Shown here piece by piece: positions 1 to 5,541 of a stretch of DNA of 5,541 bases. The notes beneath the pieces were generated by a model that saw nothing but the letters and a program-made list of their open reading frames with translations, was not told where the DNA came from and made no database searches. Source of the stretch: Alphaproteobacteria bacterium (lineage in GTDB: Bacteria > Pseudomonadota > Alphaproteobacteria > Reyranellales > Reyranellaceae). The DNA lies in assembly GCA_013290035.1 (NCBI GenBank), contig JABCYT010000281.1:1-5541 (forward strand), written 5' to 3'. Position numbers and translations under genes: made by a program. Numbering within the stretch: the stretch's first letter is position 1; each line of letters begins with the position of its first letter.

Positions 1-859
1 GCTCGTCGAGGAGACGGGCGTGGCGGCCTCGGCGATCCAGCCCACCGGCAAGGACGGCCGCGCCACCAAGGCCGACGTGCTGGCGGCGCTTTCCTCCATT
101 CCCGCGCCGTTGGCCCCCGCCGCGAAGCCCGCGGTTCCCGCCGGCCCGCGGTTGCGCGCCGACCGCGAGGAGCGGGTGCGCATGACCCGGCTGCGCCGCA
201 CCATCGCCAATCGTCTCAAGGAGGCCCAGAACACCGCGGCCATGCTCACCACCTTCAACGAGGTGGACATGACGGCGGTCATGACCCTGCGCGAGCGGCT
301 CAAGGAGGATTTCGAGAAGAAGCACGGCGCGCGGCTGGGCTTCATGTCGTTCTTCGTCAAGGCCTGCATCGCAGCCCTCAAGGAGCTGCCGTCGGTCAAT
401 GCCGAGATCGAGGGCGACGACCTCGTCTACAAGAATTACTACGACATCGGCGTTGCCGTCGGCACGCCGCAGGGCCTGGTCGTGCCGGTGCTGCGCGACG
501 CCGACATACTGTCCTTCGCCGGCGTCGAAAAAGGCATCGCCGAGCTCGGCCACAAGGCGCGCGACGGCAAGCTCACCATTGCCGACCTGACCGGCGGTAC
601 CTTCACCATCTCCAACGGCGGCGTCTACGGCTCGCTGATGTCGACTCCGATCCTCAATCCACCGCAGTCGGCCATCCTCGGCATGCACAAGATCCAGCAG
701 CGCCCCATGGCGGTGGGCGGCGAGATCAAGTTGCGGCCGATGATGTATCTCGCCGTCTCCTACGATCACCGCATCATCGACGGCCGCGAGGCCGTGCTGT
801 TCCTGGTGCGGGTCAAGGAATGCATCGAGGATCCCGAGCGGCTGTTGCTCGGCGTGTGA
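1..859 (+). CDS. odhB: 2-oxoglutarate dehydrogenase E2 (dihydrolipoyllysine succinyltransferase), 3' part
   Basis: This is the C-terminal 285 residues of the E2 core of the cytoplasmic 2-oxoglutarate dehydrogenase complex, which transfers the succinyl group from lipoamide to CoA in the TCA cycle. The frame is open from base 2 to the TGA at 857-859, so the real start and the lipoyl domain lie upstream of the window. A GTG at 20 falls inside a domain and is not the start. Visible parts, in order: the end of the peripheral E3-binding domain (about residues 1-27, with GTGKDGR-like [14 protein letters not shown]), an Ala/Pro linker, then the acyltransferase domain from about residue 55. The catalytic HxxxDG motif is in [11 protein letters not shown] (His codon 767-769, Asp codon 779-781). 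[25 protein letters not shown] and [15 protein letters not shown] are near-identical to E. coli SucB and distinguish it from pyruvate or branched-chain E2s. Ending in LLLGV fits the family C-terminus. lpdA follows 10 bp later. Confidence 0.96.
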   Translation, partial: LVEETGVAASAIQPTGKDGRATKADVLAALSSIPAPLAPAAKPAVPAGPRLRADREERVRMTRLRRTIANRLKEAQNTAAMLTTFNEVDMTAVMTLRERLKEDFEKKHGARLGFMSFFVKACIAALKELPSVNAEIEGDDLVYKNYYDIGVAVGTPQGLVVPVLRDADILSFAGVEKGIAELGHKARDGKLTIADLTGGTFTISNGGVYGSLMSTPILNPPQSAILGMHKIQQRPMAVGGEIKLRPMMYLAVSYDHRIIDGREAVLFLVRVKECIEDPERLLLGV

Positions 860-869
860 GGGCTTTTTC

Positions 870-2282
<1,413 letters not shown>

Positions 2283-2290
2283 GTCGTGCC

Positions 2291-2557
2291 GTGCGCAAGC
2301 CACTGATGGCGCTGGCGATCGTGGGCTGCCTGATCATGTCCGTCGTGGGCGGCCTGTTGCCGGTCCTGCAGGGTTGGATCTTCTTCGTGATCGCGCTCTA
2401 TCTGCTTACCACCGAGTTCGAGACCGGCCGCCTATGGGTGAAGCGGGCGCGACGCCGCTGGCCGTTCCTCGACCGCTGGATCGTACGGGCCCGTGACCAC
2501 AGGTGGGCGCCGAGCCATCTCAAGGAATTCGAGGATCTGACGGATCCTTCGAAGTGA
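2291..2557 (+). CDS. small two-helix membrane protein, first of a tandem paralogous pair
   Basis: An 88-residue protein of unknown function. Two hydrophobic segments (about residues 5-23 and 28-41) are joined by a short turn, LPVLQGW, and should form a membrane hairpin. A basic tail follows: EFETGR (42-47), RRRWPF (54-59), RWAP (71-74) and an acidic end, EFEDLTDPSK. The GTG at 2291 is chosen as start because it aligns VRKPL with MLRKPL of the next gene and lies 8 bp after the lpdA stop. An upstream GTG at 2258 would overlap lpdA by 25 nt, and the ATG at 2306 would cut into the shared N-terminus. The ribosome-binding site is weak (AGG at 2281-2283), suggesting translation coupled to lpdA. The turn and following helix loosely resemble PGPGW-type small membrane proteins (LPGPGW followed by a helix ending near an Arg-rich segment), but the motif is degenerate and this assignment is tentative. 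No enzymatic residues are apparent. Confidence 0.8.
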   Translation: MRKPLMALAIVGCLIMSVVGGLLPVLQGWIFFVIALYLLTTEFETGRLWVKRARRRWPFLDRWIVRARDHRWAPSHLKEFEDLTDPSK

Positions 2558-2559
2558 CG

Positions 2560-2826
2560 ATGCTGCGCAAGCCTCTCGTGATCCTCGCCATCGTGCTGCT
2601 GCTCGCGCTGGGGACGCTCACCCTGCTGGTGCCGTTCCTCCATGAGGCGTTTTTCCTGTTCGCCTTCTATCTGATGGCCATGGAATTCGAGACCGGCCGC
2701 GCCCTGGTCAAGGACGGGCGCCGGCGCTGGCCGTTTCTGTCACGGCTGATCGAGCGAGCCCATGGCAGCCGCTGGGCGCCGCGTGCCCTGGGGGAGTTTG
2801 ACGACCTGACAAATCCGGCGAAATGA
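2560..2826 (+). CDS. small two-helix membrane protein, second of a tandem paralogous pair
   Basis: An 88-residue paralog of the preceding gene, of unknown function. It begins 2 bp after that gene's stop, so it is almost certainly cotranslated with it; no strong ribosome-binding site is visible. The ATG at 2560 is preferred to a GTG at 2503 that would lie inside the upstream gene. Predicted membrane segments are about residues 5-24 and 28-41, with the turn VPFLHEA. From residue 42 onward the two proteins align without gaps: by manual count, 25 of the last 41 residues after EFETGR (42-47) are identical, including RRRWPFL (54-60), RWAP (71-74), EF-D-LT-P-K. The N-terminal halves share only RKPL, LAIV and hydrophobic character, with a one-residue indel in or near the turn. 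Conservation is therefore concentrated in the presumed cytoplasmic tail. The last bases precede a possible new promoter for the VOC gene. Confidence 0.8.
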   Translation: MLRKPLVILAIVLLLALGTLTLLVPFLHEAFFLFAFYLMAMEFETGRALVKDGRRRWPFLSRLIERAHGSRWAPRALGEFDDLTNPAK

Positions 2827-2829
2827 CCC

Positions 2830-2860
2830 TTGCGACAGCCGGGCGATTTGGCGGTATGAT
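2830..2860 (+). promoter_or_regulatory. possible sigma70-type promoter for the VOC gene
   Basis: TTGCGA (2830-2835) and TATGAT (2855-2860) resemble -35 and -10 boxes. The -10 matches TATAAT at five of six positions, but the 19-nt spacing is longer than the preferred 17. It lies just behind the stop of the second small membrane gene, in the 59-bp gap before the VOC start, and would give a leader of about 20 nt. This suggests the VOC gene can be transcribed independently of the odhB-lpdA operon. Confidence 0.4.
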
Positions 2861-2873
2861 CGTTAACCCCTGT

Positions 2874-2879
2874 GGAGGA
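2874..2879 (+). promoter_or_regulatory. ribosome-binding site deciding the VOC start
   Basis: GGAGGA at 2874-2879 sits 6 nt before the ATG at 2886 and is the strongest Shine-Dalgarno match on the + strand here. It rules against the in-frame ATG at 2823, which overlaps the previous stop and would add 21 residues unlike any VOC N-terminus. Confidence 0.85.
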
Positions 2880-2885
2880 AAACGC

Positions 2886-3464
2886 ATGGATAAGCCGGTA
2901 ACACCGCGTGGCATAAACCACTTGGTGCTCAATGTCCGCGACATCGAGGAATCACACCGCTTCTGGACCGAGGTCGTCGGTTTCCGCCAGGTCGGCCAGC
3001 TTACTCCGACCAAGGAACGGCCGAACCCACCCAAGATGCGCTTCTACTCGGGCATCCGGGAGGACGGCACCAGCCATCATCACGACGTGGCCCTGGTCGA
3101 GAACCGCGACCTGCCCAAGCCGCCCGAGAACTGGTCGATGTTCGGCATGCCGTGTGCCGTGAACCATATCGCCATCACGATGCCGACGCGTGAGGCCTGG
3201 CTGGCTCACCTCGCGTACCTGCAGGAGAAGGGCGTGAAATTCGACCGCCGGGTCGAGCACGGCATGACGCACAGTCTCTACATCCACGATCCCAACGGTT
3301 ATGGCGTCGAGTTCGTGTACGACCTGCCCAAGGATGTCTGGCAGGGCGATATCAATGGCGCGCTGAACTATGTGAAGATCCTGCCGACGGAAGGTGCCGA
3401 GGCGCTCGACGATCGCACGCAGGGCATCCCGACCTTCAACAAGGAAGCGGCGCTGGCAAAGTAG
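2886..3464 (+). CDS. VOC superfamily protein (glyoxalase / extradiol dioxygenase fold)
   Basis: A 192-residue cytoplasmic protein with two beta-alpha-beta-beta-beta modules (about residues 9-72 and 92-146), as in glyoxalase I, fosfomycin-resistance and extradiol dioxygenase proteins. Module 1 opens with INHLVLNVRD and SHRFWTEVVGF; module 2 opens with VNHIAITM and ends with THSLYIHDPNGYGVEFVYD. By position relative to glyoxalase I, candidate metal ligands are H12, a histidine of the H64-H65-H66 run, H94 and E142. All are present, so the protein is probably a metal-dependent enzyme. The triple histidine before DVALVE and the DPNGYGVEF signature lean toward a dioxygenase-like member, but the substrate cannot be read from the sequence. 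A roughly 45-residue tail (147-192) extends beyond the fold. A Rieske oxygenase-like gene lies 2 kb downstream, which is compatible with aromatic catabolism but not evidence for it. The stop is 5 bp from the stop of the convergent anti-sigma gene. Confidence 0.9.
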   Translation: MDKPVTPRGINHLVLNVRDIEESHRFWTEVVGFRQVGQLTPTKERPNPPKMRFYSGIREDGTSHHHDVALVENRDLPKPPENWSMFGMPCAVNHIAITMPTREAWLAHLAYLQEKGVKFDRRVEHGMTHSLYIHDPNGYGVEFVYDLPKDVWQGDINGALNYVKILPTEGAEALDDRTQGIPTFNKEAALAK

Positions 3465-3469
3465 TCGCG

Positions 3470-4264
3470 TCAACCTTTGGACGTCAGGCCTTTGTAGACC
3501 GCCTCGGCGATCGGCAGCAATTCCTCGCGGCTCGCAGTGGCGGTCACCGCAAAGCCGAAGCCCTGGTCGATCCAGGCGAAGGTGGCGGCATCGCCGTCCT
3601 GCTGAAAACGGAAGGCCGTCTCCGTGCCGTCAGCCGCGCGGACATAGAGGGTAAGGCGCTTGCCGGCGCTGTCCTCGTACATGAGTTGCGCGGCGGCGCC
3701 GCTGCCGCCCGGCAACAGGCGTCCGCCCATCAGGCGATAGCCGAACGGTGCGAGATCGGGCGCTTCGAGCTTGTGGCCGAGGCGCTTGGACAGCCATTGC
3801 AGCAGGTGCGTTTCCTGGGCGACACCGACTTCCACCGGATGGGCCACCTCGACAACGAACGTGCGGTAGGCGGCTGCAGCGCCCTGGGCGATCGCCGTGG
3901 TCGGCACTTGCGCTGTCAGGACGGGCTGGGCGGACCGCAAGCTGTTGGCGAACCAGCCGGCGCTCGCGCCGACCACGAAGATCGCGGCCGCGGCGGCGAT
4001 CAGGCTCACGCGCCGGGCCAGGCGGGCGCGTCGCGCGGCCTGGATGGTGGCGATGCGCAGGCGCGCCGGGATGGGCTCGGCTGCCTTGCCCTGCAGCTGG
4101 GCACGCAGGCTGGCGCGCTGGCGACGCTCCGCCGCGATCCTTTCCCTGAGCTCGTGATGGCGCGCCAGATGCGCCTCGACGGCGTCACGGCGCGGCCCGT
4201 CCAGGCGTTCGTCGACGAACGCCTGCAACTCGTCTTCGTCAATGGGAACGTCTTCGCCCGTCAT
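3470..4264 (-). CDS. single-pass transmembrane anti-sigma factor (COG5662-like)
   Basis: A 264-residue inner-membrane protein that should bind and restrain the ECF sigma factor encoded just upstream. Its ATG (4264-4262) overlaps the sigma stop in an ATGA, so the two are translationally coupled, typical of a sigma/anti-sigma pair. Layout: an N-terminal cytoplasmic helical region (about residues 8-58, DEDELQAFVDERLD then an Arg/Ala-rich helix), a basic stretch (RRARLARR), one membrane helix (about 86-104, LIAAAAAIFVVGASAGWFA), and a periplasmic domain from about 110 to the end. HPVEV, QETHLLQWLSKRLG, GGRLLPGG and QLMYEDSAGKRLTLYVR resemble the conserved C-terminal domain of COG5662 transmembrane regulators. 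The usual zinc motif HxxxCxxC is replaced by H32-LAR-H36-H37-EL, and the protein contains no cysteine, so zinc- or thiol-based sensing is unlikely. The inducing signal is unknown. Confidence 0.88.
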   Translation of the reverse strand: MTGEDVPIDEDELQAFVDERLDGPRRDAVEAHLARHHELRERIAAERRQRASLRAQLQGKAAEPIPARLRIATIQAARRARLARRVSLIAAAAAIFVVGASAGWFANSLRSAQPVLTAQVPTTAIAQGAAAAYRTFVVEVAHPVEVGVAQETHLLQWLSKRLGHKLEAPDLAPFGYRLMGGRLLPGGSGAAAQLMYEDSAGKRLTLYVRAADGTETAFRFQQDGDAATFAWIDQGFGFAVTATASREELLPIAEAVYKGLTSKG

Positions 4265-4767
4265 TTTACTCTCCGCAGCAGGGCGACGGGGCCGTTCTCG
4301 ACGACCGAGCGCAGCCTTTGTCTTGCCCGGGACAGTCTCGACATCACCGTGCCGATCGGCACGTCCAGCACGCGCGCCGCTTCCTTGTAGGAGAAATCCT
4401 CGACGCCGATCAGCAACAGCAGCGACTTCTGCTCCTCCGGCAGCTGATCGAGCGCCGCCAGCACGTCGCGCGCCTCGAGCGCCGTCTCCTGACGCGTCGC
4501 CGTCTCGCTATGGTCGACCTCGTCGACCTCCACTTGCGCGCCCCGCCGCCGGGCTTGCCGGTAGGCGTCGATGTTCAGGTTGCGCAGGATGGCGAACAGC
4601 CAGGCGCGCAGCTCGCCATCGGGTCGCCGCGAAGTCCAGCGCGACAGCGCCCGTTCGAGCGTGTCCTGCACCAGATCGTCGGCCGCCGCATGGTCGTGCA
4701 GCAGCGCGTAGGCGTAGCGTCGCAGCGCCGGAATCAGGGGTTCGAGCAGGGCGCCGGGATCGACCAT
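4261..4767 (-). CDS. ECF-family RNA polymerase sigma factor
   Basis: A 168-residue group 4 (ECF) sigma factor with regions 2 and 4 only. Region 2 spans about residues 14-75: RRYAYALLHDHAAADDLVQDTLERAL carries the core-binding DDLVQDT signature, and RAWLFAILRNLNIDAYRQARRR is the -10 recognition part. Region 4 spans about residues 100-153: LPEEQKSLLLLIGVEDFSYKEAARVLDVPIGTVMSRLSRARQRLR is the helix-turn-helix reading the -35. The ATG at 4767-4765 gives a normal ECF length. It lacks a clear ribosome-binding site; an in-frame GTG at 4803-4801 would add 12 residues and is the alternative start. The frame stays open further upstream to 5346 but there only shadows the secreted-protein gene. The sigma gene lies 68 bp after that gene and overlaps the anti-sigma gene by 4 bp, giving a likely three-gene operon. 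WTSRRPDGELRAWLFAI recalls ECF26-like sigmas, but subgroup placement is unproven. Confidence 0.94.
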   Translation of the reverse strand: MVDPGALLEPLIPALRRYAYALLHDHAAADDLVQDTLERALSRWTSRRPDGELRAWLFAILRNLNIDAYRQARRRGAQVEVDEVDHSETATRQETALEARDVLAALDQLPEEQKSLLLLIGVEDFSYKEAARVLDVPIGTVMSRLSRARQRLRSVVENGPVALLRRVK

Positions 4768-4826
4768 GGCGCGCAGTCTAGGGAAAGGGGCGCCGGCAAG
4801 CACGCCGCCGACGCCCCGTCCGCAAG

Positions 4827-4840
4827 CCTGACCGGTCAGG
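4827..4840. repeat. perfect 14-bp palindrome between the COG4315 and sigma genes
   Basis: CCTGACCGGTCAGG is a perfect palindrome spanning the stop codon of the secreted-protein gene. With one bulged base it extends to CAAG...CTTG arms (4823-4845). In RNA it could form a GC-rich hairpin, but no U-run follows in the direction of transcription, so it is not a classical terminator. It could be a pause or processing site lowering sigma expression, a protein-binding site, or chance. Confidence 0.5.
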
Positions 4841-5222
4841 GCTTGGCGATGTGCCAGGCGCCATTCATGAAGCCGTCGCCGGTCGTATCGCCGGCCTTGG
4901 CGTCCTTGACCCAGGTGTAGACCGGCTTGCCCTTGTAGGCCCACTGCTTCAGCCCGTCGTCGCGCACGACGATCGTCCAGTCGCCAGCACCCTTGGCGTT
5001 GTCGGCGACGAGCGCCGGCGGCCAGTTGAGGGCACATTGGCCGTTGCAGGCCGACTTGCCGGGTGTGTCCTTGTCGAAGGTGTAGAGCGTCATTCCCTTG
5101 GCGTTGACGAACATACCGCTCTTGGCCATCGGGGGTGTCATGGTGGCCGGTTCGACAGCAAGGGCGCCGCCCGCGGCAAGCGCCACGGCGACGAAGGCGG
5201 AAAAAGCGAGCGACTTCAGCAT
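4836..5222 (-). CDS. secreted COG4315-family protein with two Yx(F/W)xxD motifs
   Basis: A 128-residue exported protein of the COG4315 / secreted-repeat (PF03640-type) family, function not established. Residues 1-22 form a Sec signal peptide (MLKSLAF, hydrophobic core, cleavage likely after GALA). No lipobox cysteine is present, so the mature protein should be soluble in the periplasm or outside, unlike the many family members called lipoproteins. Two repeat units are visible: MTLYTFDKDTPGKSACNGQCALNWPP (Y47-x-F49-xx-D52 plus C59/C63) and KPVYTWVKDAKAGDTTGDG (Y102-x-W104-xx-D107). The CxxxC pair could form a disulfide or bind a cofactor, which is inference. The ATG at 5222-5220 has a strong AGGAG (5232-5228) 5 nt upstream. 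The gene is first in a probable operon with the ECF sigma and anti-sigma factors, so it may be their main target or part of the envelope stress they sense. Confidence 0.92.
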   Translation of the reverse strand: MLKSLAFSAFVAVALAAGGALAVEPATMTPPMAKSGMFVNAKGMTLYTFDKDTPGKSACNGQCALNWPPALVADNAKGAGDWTIVVRDDGLKQWAYKGKPVYTWVKDAKAGDTTGDGFMNGAWHIAKP

Positions 5223-5226
5223 GATA

Positions 5227-5260
5227 TCTCCTCTGCAGACGTTGGGCTGCAGGAAGGAGA
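5227..5260 (-). promoter_or_regulatory. hairpin burying the ribosome-binding site of the COG4315 gene
   Basis: On the minus strand, TCTCCT-TC-CTGCAG (5260-5247) is complementary to CTGCAGAGGAGA (5238-5227), with loop CCCAACGT (5246-5239) and a 2-nt bulge (TC, 5254-5253). All 12 pairs are Watson-Crick and seven are G-C. The AGGAGA arm is the Shine-Dalgarno sequence itself, 4 nt before the ATG, so a transcript containing both arms would hide it. It matches neither ROSE nor fourU thermometers that I recognise. A transcript starting at the ECF-like promoter would lack the 5' arm. Confidence 0.6.
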
Positions 5261-5283
5261 CGCCGGCGGCGGGGACTTATTCC
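5259..5283 (-). promoter_or_regulatory. candidate ECF-type promoter for the COG4315-sigma-anti-sigma operon
   Basis: GGAAT (5283-5279) is followed after exactly 16 nt by CGTC (5262-5259), which matches the general ECF pattern of GGAAC/T, 16-17 nt, CGTN. An A-rich tract (complement of 5294-5305, AAAAAAGAAAAT on the minus strand) lies 11-22 nt upstream of the -35, where an UP element would bind the alpha subunit. The start would be near 5252, giving a leader of about 30 nt. If correct, the sigma factor autoregulates its operon. Confidence 0.5.
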
Positions 5284-5411
5284 GCGGCGCGCGATTTTCT
5301 TTTTTCGACTCCTCTTCACCCGCCGTCGCCAACCGAGGCCTGGCATTGACCGCGATAGGGTGGACGCTTAACGTGTTAATAATAAGCTCCGCGGATCAAG
5401 AGAGTAACGGG
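5284..5411. other. divergent intergenic region upstream of the Rieske-type gene
   Basis: No credible gene lies in this 128-bp stretch, which is markedly more A/T-rich than the coding DNA. It holds the A-rich tract behind the ECF-like promoter (5294-5305). A TTGACC (5346-5351) could be a -35 box for the rightward gene, but no good -10 lies at 16-18 nt. An inverted repeat, TTAAC-GT-GTTAA (5368-5379), overlaps an A/T-rich segment (to 5385) and is a candidate operator. AAGAGAG at 5398-5404 is a moderate ribosome-binding site 7 nt before the ATG at 5412. Confidence 0.45.
5368..5379. promoter_or_regulatory. inverted repeat TTAAC-N2-GTTAA, possible operator
   Basis: Five-base arms separated by GT lie 32 bp before the ATG of the Rieske-type gene, in the only A/T-rich patch of the region. 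The size and position suit a dimeric repressor or activator, but no regulator gene is visible in the window and the arms are short enough to occur by chance. Confidence 0.3.
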
Positions 5412-5541
5412 ATGGAAACGACGTCGAGTGTCGGTGACGTTGGCACCGGCTTTGGCCGGGCGCCTGGCACCTACATCAAGTCGCTGACCGAGGTCGGCCC
5501 GGCCACGCAGATGGGCAACCTGCTGCGTCGCTACTGGCATC
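5412..5541 (+). CDS. Rieske 2Fe-2S oxygenase large subunit, N-terminal fragment
   Basis: Only the first 43 codons are in the window and the frame is open to the end. After a variable start (METTSSVGDVGTGFGRAPG), residues 20-43 read YIKSLTEVGPATQMGNLLRRYWH. This resembles the N-terminus of phthalate 4,5-dioxygenase-like Rieske oxygenases, where a segment like LTRVGPGTPMGxLLRRYWxP precedes the CxH...CxxH cluster domain. The cluster and the mononuclear iron site lie beyond the window, so the assignment rests on this short segment. The usual role of such proteins is ring hydroxylation or O-demethylation of aromatic substrates with an electron-transfer partner. The ATG at 5412 has AAGAGAG 7 nt upstream. 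The gene is divergent from the COG4315 gene with 189 bp between the starts. Confidence 0.78.
   Translation, partial: METTSSVGDVGTGFGRAPGTYIKSLTEVGPATQMGNLLRRYWH

Noticed and set aside
2823..2885. Earlier ATG at 2823 for the VOC gene, overlapping the previous stop (ATGA)
   Set aside because: The overlap looks like coupling, but GGAGGA before the ATG at 2886 and the start of the VOC fold soon after it favour the shorter form.
3465..3490. CGTC...GACG hairpin as a bidirectional terminator between the convergent genes
   Set aside because: Only four base pairs and no U-run on either strand; too weak to call.
3686..4390. 234-codon open frame on the plus strand
   Set aside because: It runs antisense to the anti-sigma gene and into the sigma gene, both with good family evidence. 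It shows no domain and has shadow-like composition.
5233..5252. Two CTGCAG copies as a direct-repeat operator
   Set aside because: CTGCAG is self-complementary, so direct and inverted readings are the same. The longer hairpin including the ribosome-binding site explains them better, though an operator is not excluded.
5282..5305. GC-rich stretch followed by a T-run (plus strand), resembling an intrinsic terminator
   Set aside because: No plus-strand gene ends there. The T-run is better explained as the A-rich tract upstream of the minus-strand ECF-like promoter.
4768..5346. Upstream extension of the sigma reading frame to 5346
   Set aside because: The extra part is antisense-free but out of frame with the COG4315 gene, whose signal peptide and motifs are clear. 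The extension is Arg/Gly-rich low-complexity sequence with no match to any ECF N-terminus.
5098..5349. 83-codon plus-strand frame over the COG4315 gene start and leader
   Set aside because: It is antisense to the signal peptide region, has no ribosome-binding site and resembles nothing known.

Overview
This GC-rich window looks like chromosomal DNA of an alphaproteobacterium. The evidence is the strong G/C bias at third codon positions, an OdhB/SucB-type E2 followed directly by its own lipoamide dehydrogenase, and an ECF sigma factor with a COG5662-type anti-sigma factor. A Rhodospirillales- or Reyranella-like source is a guess, because no rRNA or other taxonomic marker is present.

Positions 1-2826 (+) hold a tight 2-oxoglutarate dehydrogenase block. 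It contains the 3' part of odhB (E2; the lipoyl domain lies off the window), then lpdA (E3) 10 bp later, then two adjacent 88-codon genes for small paralogous membrane proteins of unknown function. The paralogs sit 8 bp and 2 bp after their upstream neighbours, so all four genes are probably co-transcribed. Positions 2886-3464 (+) encode a VOC (glyoxalase/extradiol-dioxygenase fold) protein with its own strong ribosome-binding site and a plausible promoter.

Positions 3470-5222 (-) converge on the VOC gene with a 5 bp gap. Read in the direction of transcription, they encode a small secreted COG4315 protein with two Yx(F/W)xxD motifs, an ECF sigma factor, and a single-pass anti-sigma factor without cysteines. 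The anti-sigma start overlaps the sigma stop (ATGA). Upstream of the secreted protein lies an ECF-like promoter candidate (GGAAT-N16-CGTC, with an A-rich tract further upstream), so the sigma factor may drive its own operon. The same leader contains a 12-bp hairpin that would bury the ribosome-binding site, but only in transcripts starting upstream of the ECF promoter's expected start.

Positions 5223-5411 are a divergent intergenic region. From 5412 (+) a further gene begins and runs off the window. Its first 43 residues look like the N-terminus of a phthalate-dioxygenase-type Rieske oxygenase.

The core metabolic genes are ordinary. The less usual elements are the tandem membrane-protein pair behind lpdA and the regulatory architecture of the COG4315-ECF-anti-sigma module.
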